This document shows, piece after piece, positions 9,381 to 18,812 of a DNA stretch of 64,000 bases; positions within the stretch are counted from its first letter, which is position 1, and the number at the start of each line of letters is the position of its first letter. Both the position numbers and the translations under genes were made by a program. Origin of the DNA: Noviherbaspirillum humi (GTDB taxonomy: Bacteria > Pseudomonadota > Gammaproteobacteria > Burkholderiales > Burkholderiaceae_D); NCBI RefSeq assembly GCF_900188095.1, contig NZ_FZOT01000013.1, positions 1-64,000 of the forward strand, given 5' to 3'. A model generated the notes under the pieces. That model was not told the origin of the DNA, ran no database searches, and worked only from the letters and a program-made list of their open reading frames with translations.

Positions 9381-9586
9381 AAGACCACCGCTAACCGCTG
9401 CAAGTGTTTTAATTATGTCAATTGAACAAAGGTTTTTAATCCACGATTCTTACTCGCTTCTATTTCACTATGACATTTCTATAATCTCGATTCGGCTTAC
9501 AGATGAGTCAGGTAACGCTAAAAGTAACATAGTATGGATCATTCTAATTTCCATTTATTAACTTGGATTAATAAGGGTTGAACTGA

Positions 9587-10334
9587 ATGATCTCTTTTAC
9601 CAAATTGTGTTCTTCTAACTTTAGAAACATGAAAAATATAAAGCAAGAACTATTAATAAACCGGTTTGTTGCCGGATTGGCATGCATGTTGACTGCGGCA
9701 TGTGGAGGAGGTGGGAGTAGCACTGAATCGTCAACTGCTTCTGCAGTAAGCGTGGCTGCCACTTCTAGTTTTGTCGACTGTGTGCAATTGACCCCGGGAG
9801 TAAGCTACAGGAATAATGATGGATACAAATACTTGATCGTTCAAGAAAAATTCAACGGTCAAGACACTTTCGGAAGATTGGAATATCGCCCCAACGGTAC
9901 TCGGTTCGGGACTTTTTACCAAACCATCGGTGATGGGTATTTGAAATGGATAGGAGCAACTGGCTATACCTATAGCACCGATGAACATCAGCGTTTATTC
10001 TGATGGCGCTAAGATTCCTCTCGATCTAGCAGTTGGCCAGACCATACAAATTAACTGGACCACTACCGATAATTCACTTTATTCACCTCCGAGCGTCACC
10101 ACGCGAAGCGAGGGTGCAGTTATCACGTTTAACGGATATGAAGACTTAACTATTGCCGGCCGCGCATTTCTCAATACTTGTAAACTTACCGATAAGTACA
10201 TTCCGACCGGGAAGACCTCAGTCGTGTGGTTAGCAAAGGGATTTGGCCCTATTCGAAGCGAAGAACTGGACGAAAAGGGCGTGGTTGTTCCTGGTTCTAG
10301 GAAAGAGATCTCGGCAATTCTTGCTGCACCTTGA
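9587..10334 (+). pseudogene. Putative secreted lipoprotein, split by a frameshift
   Basis: The first frame (9587-10003, 138 aa) starts at an ATG with AAGGG 9 bases upstream. It has a long N-terminus ending in a lipobox-like LTAAC followed by GGGGSS, so it should be lipidated and exported; a shorter start at 9629 would give a more ordinary signal peptide. It ends at TGA after STDEHQRLF. A second frame (9981-10334, 117 aa) continues with VYSDGAKIPLDLAVGQTI and ends ISAILAAP. The two frames overlap at 9981-10003 and join naturally as DEHQR-VYSDGAK, so one single-base indel near 9995 best explains them. No family was recognised. Composition is AT-rich, as in the neighbouring toxin cassettes. Confidence 0.55.
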
Positions 10335-10676
10335 ATCGTGGAAATTAAAGGCATTGAAAGGCGGCACACGAGTTTCACGTTGTTTCGACGCTTTATGTAT
10401 GTGCTTTTCCTCGCACTCGCAAGTTCCAGGGGTTTGTTAGATGGATGGATCCAGCGTTACCTGCTTAGACATTCAGGAAAGGGCCAGTGACCGTGCCAAT
10501 TTGAAAGGCGCTGATTCCTTTTTCAGTTAAATTGAAGCGCTAGTGAGAAGCGGTTATCCTCAAAACCTGGTGTGAAATGCTTTGGACGATGTCATGTAAT
10601 CATCCACTGCGGAACATCAAGCTAACCCATTAAAATTCTTCAATTTTCACTTTCAGAATTTTTACTAGACAACACC
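10335..10676. other. Intergenic stretch without a supported gene
   Basis: About 340 bases of mixed composition between the broken lipoprotein gene and the SRPBCC gene. Short open frames occur, but none has a ribosome site or recognisable protein. It may be the tail of the decayed CDI island. Confidence 0.5.
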
Positions 10677-11123
10677 ATGCCCACAGGAACCGTTCAACTC
10701 CACCGTGTCCTCCGCACCAGCCCGGACCGCGTCTACAACGCATTCTTGAACCCCGATGCCATGGCCAAGTGGCTTCCTCCGTATGGGTTCACTTGCAAGG
10801 TACATCAGATGGATGCTCGTATCGGCGGCACCTTCCGCATGTCGTTCACTAACTTCGGCACCGGAAACACGCATTCCTTCGGTGGCGAGTACCTGGAGTT
10901 GGTGCCGGGCGAACGCATCCGCTATACGGACAGGTTCGACAATCCGGAGATGCCGGGCGAAATGATGACGACGGTGTCCCTGAGGAAGGTCATTTGTGGG
11001 ACTGAAGTCAGCATTTTCCAGGAAGGCGTGCCGGAGATAATTCCAGTGGAGATGTGCTATCTCGGCTGGCAGGAATCGCTAGCGCAGCTGGCGACACTGG
11101 TGGAGCCGCAGATTCCGGACTGA
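10677..11123 (+). CDS. SRPBCC (AHSA1-like) family protein
   Basis: A 148-aa soluble protein with the usual layout of the activator-of-Hsp90-ATPase-like START/SRPBCC fold. It has an N-terminal strand leading to SPDRVYNAFLNPDAMAKW, then GGTFRMSF, a FGGEYLELVPGERIRYTDRF strand pair, and a C-terminal helix (GWQESLAQLATLV) that would close the hydrophobic cavity. Length is normal for the family. Members bind small hydrophobic ligands or act in stress responses; the ligand here cannot be read from sequence. No strong ribosome site precedes the ATG. A hairpin terminator follows about 110 bases downstream. Confidence 0.85.
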   Translation: MPTGTVQLHRVLRTSPDRVYNAFLNPDAMAKWLPPYGFTCKVHQMDARIGGTFRMSFTNFGTGNTHSFGGEYLELVPGERIRYTDRFDNPEMPGEMMTTVSLRKVICGTEVSIFQEGVPEIIPVEMCYLGWQESLAQLATLVEPQIPD

Positions 11124-11231
11124 CGAATCGCAGGGAGCTATCCGCTGCAAAAAATTCGATGTGATGGCAGCATGAGTCCACACCGGTAAGTGGCGCCGCA
11201 AGGGTTAAAAAGCTGAGCGGTAAATCCCGTA

Positions 11232-11268
11232 AAAACGCCCTAATCGGCATGAGCCGTCAGGGCGTTTT
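11232..11268. terminator. Rho-independent terminator, probably bidirectional
   Basis: A perfect 10-bp stem (AAAACGCCCT at 11232-11241 with AGGGCGTTTT at 11259-11268) has T-rich flanks on both strands. It lies between the convergent SRPBCC gene (+) and glcB (-), so it could end both transcripts. Confidence 0.8.
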
Positions 11269-11386
11269 GTTTTACTGAGCCAATTTGTTTAAGAGTCTGT
11301 TTGTGGAGGGATGTCTATACCAGCTCGCAGCTGGCAAGACGTCCTCCATTCCCTTTGACCCTTAATTCGATCAGATCCGAAATAGC

Positions 11387-13612
11387 TTACCGCGCCGTCG
11401 CCGCCTTCACCTTCAACCGCCACGCGTGCAGCAGCGGCTCGGTGTAGCCAGCCGGCTGTTCCAGCCCCTTGAAGACGAGATCGCTCGCGGCCTTGAAGGC
11501 ATAGGACGAGTCGAAGTCCGGCGCCATCGGCTTGTAGAAGGGGTCGCCGTCGTTCTGCGCGTCCACTACCTTGGCCATGCGCTGCAGGGTTTCCTTCACC
11601 TGCGCTTCGGTGACGATGCCGTGCAGCAGCCAGTTGGCGATGTGCTGGCTGGAGATGCGCAGCGTCGCGCGGTCCTCCATCAGGCCGACGTTGTGGATGT
11701 CCGGCACCTTGGAGCAGCCGATGCCCTGTTCGACCCAGCGCACCACATAGCCGAGGATGCCCTGGCAGTTGTTGTCGAGTTCCTGCTGGATCTCTTCCGG
11801 CGTCCATTTCGGGTTGGCGACGACCGGGATGTCGAGCAGGCCGTTGAGCAGGTTCTCGATTTCCTTGGGCGCGTCGATTTTCTCCAGTTCCTGCTGCACC
11901 TGGGACACGTTCACCTTGTGGTAGTGCAGGGCGTGCAGGGTGGCGGCGGTGGGCGATGGCACCCAGGCGGTGTTGGCACCGGCCTTCGGATGGCCGATCT
12001 TCTGCTCCAGCATGGCCGCCATCAGGTCTGGCATGGCCCACATGCCCTTGCCGATCTGGGCGCGGCCGCGCAGGCCGCAGGAGAGGCCGACCAGCACGTT
12101 GCTGCGCTCGTAGGAGGTGAGCCAGGTGCTCTGCTTCATGTCGCCCTTGCGCATCATCGGGCCGGCGTGCATGTCGGTATGCATCTCGTCGCCGGTGCGG
12201 TCGAGGAAGCCGGTGTTGATGAAGGCGACACGCGACGCGGCTTCCTTGATGCAGGCGGTGAGGTTGACGCTGGTGCGGCGCTCCTCGTCCATGATGCCGA
12301 GCTTGACGGTGTTGGCCGGCAGGCCGAGCAGGTGCTCGACGCGCTCGAACAGTTCGCGGGCGAAGGCTACTTCATTCGGGCCGTGCATCTTCGGCTTGAC
12401 GATGTAGACCGAGCCGGTGCGGGAATTGCCGATGGCCTGGCCTTCCTTGCGCTTGATGTCGTGCAGGGCGATGGCGACGGTGACGACCGCATCCAGGATG
12501 CCTTCCGGTATCTCCTTGTCGCCCTCGTACAGGACGGCCGGGTTGGTCATCAGGTGGCCGACATTGCGCAGGAAGAGCAGGGAGCGGCCGTGCAGGGTGA
12601 CCACGCCATCCTTGGCGCTGGTGGCACCGATGCCGGCGGTGTACTGGCGGTCCGGATTCAGCGTGCGGGTGAAGGTCTTGCCGCCCTTGGTGACGTCTTC
12701 CACCAGGCTGGCCTGCAAGATGCCGAGCCAGTTGGCGTAGGCCTGCACCTTGTCGTCGGCGTCGACGGCGGCGACCGAGTCTTCGAGGTCGAGGATGGTG
12801 GAAAGCGCCGCTTCCAGCACCACGTCGGCCACGCCGGCGGGATCATCCTTGCCGATGCCCTTGCTGCGGTCGATCTGGATGTCGATGTGCAGGCCGTTGT
12901 TGATCAGCAGGATGGAAGAAGGCAGTTCCGGCTGCCCCTGGTAGCCAACGAATTTCTTCTCGTCGGCGAGGCCGGTGACGCTGCCGTCCTTCAGGGCGAC
13001 GGCGAGCTTGTTGCCGTCGACGCGGTAGGCAGTGGCGTCCTTGTGGCTGCCCTTGGCAAGCGGCGCGGACTGGTCGAGGAAGTCGCGGGCGAAGGCGATC
13101 ACCTTGGCGCCGCGCGCCGGGTTGTAGCCGCCGGCGCGGGTGGCGCCGTCGGTCTCGGGAATGGCGTCGGTGCCGTAGAGAGCATCGTAGAGCGAACCCC
13201 AGCGCGCGTTGGCCGCGTTGAGGGCATAGCGGGCATTGAGGATGGGGACCACCAGCTGCGGGCCGGCCTGCAGCGCCAGCTCGGCATCCACGTTCTCGGT
13301 GGTGACCTTCACGCCTTCCGGCCGCGGCACGAGGTAACCGATGGACTGCAGAAAGGAACGATAGGCCGGCATGTCCTGGATCGGGCCCGGGTGGGCACGG
13401 TGCCACTGGTCGATCTCGACCTGGATGCGGTCGCGCTCGGCGAGCAGGGAGACGTTCTTTGGCGCCATCTCATGCACGATGGCGTCGAAGCCTTCCCAGA
13501 ATTTCGCGCTGTCGATGCCGGTGCCCGGCAGGACCTTGTTTTCGATGAAGCGGTGCAGGACGGTGGCTACCTGGAGCCGGTGGACATTGGTGCGTGCAGT
13601 CATGATGGGCAA
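11387..13612 (-). CDS. glcB: Malate synthase G
   Basis: Condenses glyoxylate with acetyl-CoA to give malate in the glyoxylate/glycolate pathway; cytosolic. The 741-aa length is close to the usual 720-730 of the monomeric G isoform. Family sequence runs from end to end: [19 protein letters not shown] (contains the active-site Arg), [13 protein letters not shown] (Glu), and [19 protein letters not shown] (Asp, magnesium site). An alternative start three codons in (Met-4) would give MTARTN, more like other family members. The gene stands alone on the minus strand, without other glc genes or aceA in this window. An inverted repeat with internal direct repeats lies about 170-210 bases upstream of the start (separate entry). 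Confidence 0.97.
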   Translation of the reverse strand: MPIMTARTNVHRLQVATVLHRFIENKVLPGTGIDSAKFWEGFDAIVHEMAPKNVSLLAERDRIQVEIDQWHRAHPGPIQDMPAYRSFLQSIGYLVPRPEGVKVTTENVDAELALQAGPQLVVPILNARYALNAANARWGSLYDALYGTDAIPETDGATRAGGYNPARGAKVIAFARDFLDQSAPLAKGSHKDATAYRVDGNKLAVALKDGSVTGLADEKKFVGYQGQPELPSSILLINNGLHIDIQIDRSKGIGKDDPAGVADVVLEAALSTILDLEDSVAAVDADDKVQAYANWLGILQASLVEDVTKGGKTFTRTLNPDRQYTAGIGATSAKDGVVTLHGRSLLFLRNVGHLMTNPAVLYEGDKEIPEGILDAVVTVAIALHDIKRKEGQAIGNSRTGSVYIVKPKMHGPNEVAFARELFERVEHLLGLPANTVKLGIMDEERRTSVNLTACIKEAASRVAFINTGFLDRTGDEMHTDMHAGPMMRKGDMKQSTWLTSYERSNVLVGLSCGLRGRAQIGKGMWAMPDLMAAMLEQKIGHPKAGANTAWVPSPTAATLHALHYHKVNVSQVQQELEKIDAPKEIENLLNGLLDIPVVANPKWTPEEIQQELDNNCQGILGYVVRWVEQGIGCSKVPDIHNVGLMEDRATLRISSQHIANWLLHGIVTEAQVKETLQRMAKVVDAQNDGDPFYKPMAPDFDSSYAFKAASDLVFKGLEQPAGYTEPLLHAWRLKVKAATAR

Positions 13613-13780
13613 CCTCGCTGATGGTGACGTTCGTTAAAGATAGGGCGCTTCCAAACCGGCTGGGCAGGGAATCCGCCGACCGCTCTCGGCACCTTCCCGC
13701 ATCCATGCCCGCATGCCGAAGTTCGACCCGCATTCCGTCGCGGGTTCCGCGAATGCAGAAAAATGGACCATTCGGCATGC

Positions 13781-13819
13781 GGCAACAATTTATTGATCCG
13801 CAACTTGATCGATGTTGCC
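13781..13819. promoter_or_regulatory. Inverted repeat with internal direct repeat upstream of glcB
   Basis: GGCAACA (13781-13787) and TGTTGCC (13813-13819) are perfect reverse complements. Between them lie two copies of TTGATC 12 bases apart (13793 and 13805). The site is between glcB and the M23 gene, both on the minus strand, so it could be a regulator site for glcB. Function is inference. Confidence 0.3.
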
Positions 13820-13883
13820 AAAGTATATTCAAAACTTAAACGCTATGAACCCAACAAAAAATCATTTGATTATTGCATCGTAG

Positions 13884-14459
13884 TCACAAATGGCGGTTCT
13901 CCTGCGGCGATGGTGGACTTGCTCGATTGCCGCGCGACCCGCGCAGCAAAGGATAGGGATTGATGGCGCGCCCGGCGGCATAGATGCCGTAATGAAGATG
14001 CGGCGGTGTGGCGTGGGCGTTTCCCGTGTTGCCGACGTAGCCGAGCACCGTGCCAGCCTCTACCCGCTGGCCGGAACGCACCCAGCCATAGCCGTCGAGA
14101 TGTGCGTAATAGTGGCGCTGACCGCCCGGGCCAAGCACCAGCACGATCTTGCCGCCCAGGTTGTTATGCCCGACCCGCAGGACCAGCCCCTCCGTCGTCG
14201 ACAGCACCGGCGTGCCGCGCCGCGCGAAGATGTCGATGCCTTCATGATGCCGGCCGCCGCTTCGAACGGCGCCCCAAGTGTCGTGCAGCCTGGCAGGCGT
14301 TGCGGTCCAGAGCGGCGAAGGCAAATGGTCAGGACGAGGGCGGACGACAAGCAGCGCCGGATAGAACGCATCCCGGAGAAAAGGTATGCCCAGGCTCAGC
14401 GCCACATGCAGGATCAGGGCGACGCTTGCCGTGCGCAAAATGGCTGCTAGCAGTCCCAT
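13884..14459 (-). CDS. M23-family peptidoglycan endopeptidase (LytM-like)
   Basis: A 191-aa protein with an N-terminal hydrophobic segment (residues about 4-28) that is either an anchor or an uncleaved signal, placing the catalytic domain in the periplasm. The M23 zinc motifs are present: HHEGIDIFA (His and Asp ligands) and HLHYGIY near the C-terminus (HxH), with the intervening [11 protein letters not shown] and the Gly-rich [11 protein letters not shown] typical of the LytM fold. Such enzymes cut peptide cross-links in murein. The short length and lack of LysM or coiled-coil domains suggest a minimal enzyme. No operon partner is evident. Confidence 0.88.
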   Translation of the reverse strand: MGLLAAILRTASVALILHVALSLGIPFLRDAFYPALLVVRPRPDHLPSPLWTATPARLHDTWGAVRSGGRHHEGIDIFARRGTPVLSTTEGLVLRVGHNNLGGKIVLVLGPGGQRHYYAHLDGYGWVRSGQRVEAGTVLGYVGNTGNAHATPPHLHYGIYAAGRAINPYPLLRGSRGNRASPPSPQENRHL

Positions 14460-14689
14460 TGCTTCACTTCGTTCATTTACGTATTAACCGCATCGGGTGT
14501 TAAAGCGCGCGACCTCGGGGATCGGGTAGTCGGTGAAGCTAATGAGTTCCAAGAAACTGACGAAATCGATGAACCTGATAAAGCGGATAAGCCTGATAAA
14601 ACGCGCAAGGAAATCAACGTTGCCCGGCGCTTCTCGACCGGCTCAATCGAAACGCGGAGCAGGGCCGGCTGCCGACCGTTAATTCGGTT

Positions 14690-14905
14690 TTATTCCGTCA
14701 TCCCGTTCAGTGCTTCGATGTCGGCCTGCGCCATTTTCAACATCAATTCCGGCGTTGCTTCATGAGGGTCCATGGCCGACTGCAGCACATCGGGCACCGA
14801 CTTTTTCATTTCGCCGTCGCGCTGGATGAAGTACTCGGCCTGGTCGTATTCAATGGTGTAAGTCAGGCGCTTGCCGGTGGAGCGGGTGTACTGGGCGATA
14901 GGCAT
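14690..14905 (-). CDS. Small conserved-looking hypothetical protein
   Basis: A 71-aa soluble protein beginning MPIAQYTRSTGKRLTYTIEY. The ATG at 14905 is preceded by a clear ribosome site (GAGGA, about 7 bases away), so it is chosen over the longer frame starting at 14995. The sequence is acidic at its C-terminal end (LMLKMAQADIEALNGMTE). Family unknown. The gene is transcribed divergently from the cyclopropane synthase gene. Confidence 0.6.
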   Translation of the reverse strand: MPIAQYTRSTGKRLTYTIEYDQAEYFIQRDGEMKKSVPDVLQSAMDPHEATPELMLKMAQADIEALNGMTE

Positions 14906-15157
14906 CTCTGGTTCCTCATGGGTTTTGCTTCTTGGAGAATTCCCCATTTCGAAAGTTCGGTGAGGACCGGCGTTCATGCCGGGGAGAAACTTCACTCTTT
15001 ACCAAAATCAAAGGTCGTGCCTATTTTTTTGGCAGAATCTTTCGGCGGTCGTTATAAAAAAGCCATCGGCATTGCTAGTCCATTCATTCATTTGTCTGCG
15101 CTTGCCCGCTTACCGGCACCGCAGCCAGGTCGGCTGTCCAGCTCACTGGAGAATTGC

Positions 15158-16318
15158 ATGCTCAATGAAGTGTCCCGGCAGTCCACAGACGCCGCCGTCC
15201 ATGGCGAGTCGACCGTGTTCCAGCGCATGGAAGCGCTGCTGCTGAAGGCGGATATCCGCGTCAACGGCAACCGGCCCTGGGACATGCAGGTACATTCGCC
15301 GCAGCTGCCCGAACGCATCTTCGCCTACGGCAATCTCGGCCTGGGCGAGGCCTATATGGACGGCGACTGGGACGTCAAGCAGATGGACGAGTTCTTCCAT
15401 CGCCTGCTGCGCGCCCGGCTGCAGGACCACGTGCAGCCGCTGCATGTGATCGTCGATACGCTGAAGGCCCGTCTGTTCAACCTGCAGAACATGAAGCGGG
15501 CATGGCAGGTGGGCGAGGCGCATTACGACCTGGGCAATGATTTCTACGAAGCGATGCTCGACCCGCGCATGACCTATACCTGCGGGTACTGGCGCCGTGC
15601 GGAGACCCTGGCAGAGGCGCAGGAAGCCAAACTCGATCTCATCTGCCGCAAGATCGGCCTGCAGCCGGGCATGCGCGTGCTCGACATCGGCTGCGGCTGG
15701 GGCAGCTTCATGGGCTTCGCCGCCGAGCGCTATGGCGCGCATTGCGTCGGCCTGACGGTTTCCAGGGAGCAGGCCGAATGGGGCCGCCGGCGCTATGCCG
15801 GGCTGCCGGTGGAATTCCGCCTGCAGGATTACCGCGAGGTGAACGAAAAGTTCGACCGCATCGTCAGCGTCGGCATGTTCGAGCACGTGGGCCGCAAGAA
15901 CCACCGGGTCTACATGGAAGTGGCGGCGCGCTGCCTCGACGACGGCGGCCTGTTCCTGCTGCACACCATCGGCAAGAACCAGCGCGACAGCGTGACCGAC
16001 GCCTGGGTCGACAAGTACATCTTCCCCAATGGCGACCTGCCCTCGATCGGCCAGATCGGCGACGCGGTCGACGGCCTGTTCGTGGTCGAAGACCTGCACA
16101 ATTTCGGCGCCGACTACGACAAGACGCTGATGGCCTGGCATGCGAACGTGGAGGCCGCCTGGCCGCGCTTTGCGGACAAGCTCGGCGAGCGCTTCCGACG
16201 CATGTGGCGCTACTACCTGAACTCCTGCGCCGGCGCCTTCCGCGCCCGCGACATTCAGCTCTGGCAATGGGTGCTGGCCAAGCGCGGCGTGCCAGGCGGA
16301 TACACGCGCGTGGATTGA
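15158..16318 (+). CDS. cfa: Cyclopropane-fatty-acyl-phospholipid synthase
   Basis: Transfers a methylene group from S-adenosylmethionine to the double bond of unsaturated phospholipid acyl chains at the inner membrane. The 386-aa length matches the family (about 380). Visible features are the N-terminal GNLGLGEAYMDGDWDV segment, MKRAWQVGEAHYDLGNDFY, the SAM-binding motif LDIGCGWGSFMGF near residue 175, and the C-terminal YLNSCAGAFRARDIQLWQW. The ATG at 15158 has GGAG at the right spacing; the frame is open further upstream, but that part is not family-like. A glycosyltransferase and a deacetylase gene follow on the same strand, so this may be an envelope-lipid cluster. Confidence 0.95.
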   Translation: MLNEVSRQSTDAAVHGESTVFQRMEALLLKADIRVNGNRPWDMQVHSPQLPERIFAYGNLGLGEAYMDGDWDVKQMDEFFHRLLRARLQDHVQPLHVIVDTLKARLFNLQNMKRAWQVGEAHYDLGNDFYEAMLDPRMTYTCGYWRRAETLAEAQEAKLDLICRKIGLQPGMRVLDIGCGWGSFMGFAAERYGAHCVGLTVSREQAEWGRRRYAGLPVEFRLQDYREVNEKFDRIVSVGMFEHVGRKNHRVYMEVAARCLDDGGLFLLHTIGKNQRDSVTDAWVDKYIFPNGDLPSIGQIGDAVDGLFVVEDLHNFGADYDKTLMAWHANVEAAWPRFADKLGERFRRMWRYYLNSCAGAFRARDIQLWQWVLAKRGVPGGYTRVD

Positions 16319-16438
16319 ACCCGCCTCAACCGCTTCGGATGCGTGGCGACATTGCGGTATTGTCGCTTTGATAATACGCAAGCCGCTGTCTTCCTGCCTC
16401 CGGTAAGGTAGGGCACAACCCAAAAACAAGCCCGGACC

Positions 16439-17575
16439 GTGCACTTCGTCGATATCACGTTGTTCTATGCCGCCGAGGGCGGCGGCGTCAGTACCTACCT
16501 GAATGCGAAAGCGCGCTGGCTGGCGCGTCACGGCAATTTCCGGCACACCATCGTCAGTTCCAGCGTCCCGCTCAGAAGCCGGCAGCCTGACCTCATTCGC
16601 ATCCCCGGCGTGGCGGTGCCCGGCGTCGACACCTTCCGCCTGCCGACCAGCGTCGGCTATCCGGCGCGCGTACTGCGACAGCTGCAGCCGGACCTGATCG
16701 AAGCTGGCGATGCCTTCCATTGCGCCTGGGCGGCGCTGCGGGCCGGTCGTCGCCTCAAGGTGCCGGTGGTGGCCTTCTATCACTCCGACATGCCGCAGCT
16801 CATCGGCCGGCGCTGCGGACATGCGGTCGAGACCCTTGCCAGGCGTTATCTCGCCCAGGTTTATCGCCGCTTCGACATGGTGCTGGCGCCGAGCGAAATG
16901 ATGGTGCGCCAACTGCATGACATGGGTGTGCGCGATGCGATCCTGCAGCCGCTCGGCGTCGATACCTGGACCTTCTGCCCGCAGCGCCGCGACCCTTCGC
17001 TGCGTGAGCAGCTGCGCCTCAAGCCGGACGTGCGCCTGCTGGTCTACGCCGGCCGCTTCACCCCGGAAAAGAAGCTCGGCCTGCTGATCGAGGCGGTGCG
17101 GCGGCTGGGGAAGAACTATCACCTGGTGCTGATCGGCAGCGGCGACGAGCTGCCGCGCTCGCGCCAGGTCACCCTGATTCCCTTCCAGCGCGAACCGCGC
17201 CTGCTGGCCCAGCTGATGGCTTCCTGCGATGCGCTGGTTCATCCGGGCGATTGCGAAACCTTTGGCCTGGTGGTGCTGGAGGCGATGGCCTGCGGATTGC
17301 CGGTGATCGGCACCAGCGCCGGCGGCGTGGCGGAGCTGGTGAACGATGACACCGGGATACGAGTGGCGCCGAACAGCGTCGATGCGCTGTGCGAAGGCAT
17401 CACCGGCCTGTTCTCGCGCGACCTGTCGCTGCTCGGACAGCAGGCGCGCCAGCGTGCCGTCGACCAGTTCGACTGGAACCGCATCGTCCCGCAACTGCTG
17501 AACCGCTATGCCGGCCTGCTGGCCAGCCAGCAGCGCGCCGAACTCGAAGCCAGGCTGTCCTATGTCGCCGATTGA
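16439..17575 (+). CDS. Glycosyltransferase family 4 protein
   Basis: A 378-aa GT-B fold retaining glycosyltransferase starting at GTG. The N-terminal half has the acceptor-side Gly-rich loop (AAEGGGVSTYLN) and the C-terminal half the nucleotide-sugar site: YAGRFTPEKKLGLLIEAV, VLIGSGDELP and the EX7E-type region CETFGLVVLEAMACGLPV followed by GTSAGGVAELV. No signal peptide or membrane span is seen, so it would act at the cytosolic face of the membrane. It overlaps the next gene by 14 bases, pointing to an operon with the deacetylase and a role in modifying a glycolipid or polysaccharide. Donor and acceptor are unknown. Confidence 0.9.
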   Translation: MHFVDITLFYAAEGGGVSTYLNAKARWLARHGNFRHTIVSSSVPLRSRQPDLIRIPGVAVPGVDTFRLPTSVGYPARVLRQLQPDLIEAGDAFHCAWAALRAGRRLKVPVVAFYHSDMPQLIGRRCGHAVETLARRYLAQVYRRFDMVLAPSEMMVRQLHDMGVRDAILQPLGVDTWTFCPQRRDPSLREQLRLKPDVRLLVYAGRFTPEKKLGLLIEAVRRLGKNYHLVLIGSGDELPRSRQVTLIPFQREPRLLAQLMASCDALVHPGDCETFGLVVLEAMACGLPVIGTSAGGVAELVNDDTGIRVAPNSVDALCEGITGLFSRDLSLLGQQARQRAVDQFDWNRIVPQLLNRYAGLLASQQRAELEARLSYVAD

Positions 17576-18338
17576 GAAGAAGACGCTCTGCCTGTCCATC
17601 CACGACGTCTCGGCGCGCACCATGGCCGAGTGCCAGGTGCTGCTGCAGGCGGTGCGCTCGGTGGCCGACATCCCGCTCACGCTGCTGGTGGTGCCGCGCT
17701 ACCACGGCTGCGAAAGCAATCTCGGCTTCGAGCGCTGGCTGGACCAGCTGCAGCGCCAGGGTCATGAGCTGGCCCTGCACGGCTATACCCATCAGGACCA
17801 GGGGCCGGCGCCGGCCGACTGGCGTGGCCGCTTCCTGCGCCAGCTGTACACCGAGCGCGAAGGGGAGTTCGCCGCCATCGACGCGGCGCAGGCGCGGCAC
17901 CTGCTGCAGCTCGGGCTGTCCTGGTTCAGGGAGCGGGACTGGCCGGTGAGGGGCTTCGTCGCGCCCGCCTGGCTGCTCGGCCAGGGCGCCTGGGAAGCCC
18001 TGCGCGAATCCTCGTTCGAGTACACCACCACCATGCGACGCTTCCACCTGCTGCCCGGCGGGCCCTCGCTCTCCGCGCCCAGCCTGGTCTACACCGCCCG
18101 CAACGGCATAGGACGCGGCGTTTCCCGCTGCCTGAACAGCATGATGCTGCCGCTGCTCGCCGCCCGGCCGCTGACCCGCTTCAGCCTGCATCCGCGCGAT
18201 GCCCGCCATCCCGAGCTGCTGCAGCATGCGCGCCGCCTCACGAAAAAACTGCTGCGCGATCATGCCCCGAGCACCAAGCTCGCTTTCGCGCGCCAATGGC
18301 GGATGCAGCTCGAGCAGGAGACGGTGGCGGCGCGTTAG
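17562..18338 (+). CDS. DUF2334-type polysaccharide deacetylase-like protein
   Basis: A 258-aa protein of the carbohydrate esterase 4-like DUF2334 group. It has the N-terminal metal Asp motif (LSIHDVS), the His pair in LALHGYTHQD, and GFVAPAWLLG, corresponding to the conserved loop of polysaccharide deacetylases. It is likely to remove acetyl or similar groups from a sugar polymer or glycolipid. The chosen ATG at 17562 overlaps the end of the glycosyltransferase gene, so the two are probably co-translated and act on the same product. No signal peptide is visible. Confidence 0.85.
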   Translation: MSPIEKKTLCLSIHDVSARTMAECQVLLQAVRSVADIPLTLLVVPRYHGCESNLGFERWLDQLQRQGHELALHGYTHQDQGPAPADWRGRFLRQLYTEREGEFAAIDAAQARHLLQLGLSWFRERDWPVRGFVAPAWLLGQGAWEALRESSFEYTTTMRRFHLLPGGPSLSAPSLVYTARNGIGRGVSRCLNSMMLPLLAARPLTRFSLHPRDARHPELLQHARRLTKKLLRDHAPSTKLAFARQWRMQLEQETVAAR

Positions 18339-18812
18339 CCGCGCCGCCAAATGCCTGCGAGCCCCGAGCCGAGCAGGCGTCTCGGCGCTTTCTTGCCCGC
18401 GGCGGCGAACTGAGGAAGCGGGGCACCAGCAATCGCAGGAGTACGCACGCCGCAACCGCCAGGACGCACGACGGGCGAACCCTGGTTCCGAAGCTTTCCA
18501 AAATGTCCTGGCCGAGAGCCGGCGCGCTTTGCGCATTCTCAAGCGCCGGGGTGCTTCGGCTTCTAGAATCCCCTCCAGACATCCGCTTCCCTTGCCTCCT
18601 CACACCGCGCCTGCTTCGTCAGGCGGCGACGATCGGGCATCCATGCCACACCGGACAGGCGCCAGCATGCTGCGCGCCCGGGAGAGGCTTTGTCCGCGCG
18701 TTCGGCTGCGTCGGGCCTCATGCATCCGCGCAGTCGCCGATTCAACGACCCGGGCGGCCATCCCGGTCGATGATGATCGATCGGATCGCCCGCCAGCAGA
18801 GGAGGAGACATC
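18339..18812. other. Intergenic stretch before the three-gene giant-protein block
   Basis: About 470 GC-rich bases without a convincing gene; open frames on both strands lack ribosome sites and family features. It should hold the promoter of the 18813-28498 block, but I could not point to clear -35/-10 boxes. Confidence 0.5.

Noticed and set aside
11426-13621. Open frame of 731 codons on the plus strand across glcB
   Set aside because: Mirror of the malate synthase gene, Val/Asp/Gly-rich with no domain; glcB itself is unmistakable.
15143-17680. Open frame of 845 codons on the minus strand
   Set aside because: It is antisense to cfa and the glycosyltransferase gene, low-complexity His/Ala/Gln/Val-rich, and a by-product of GC-rich third positions.
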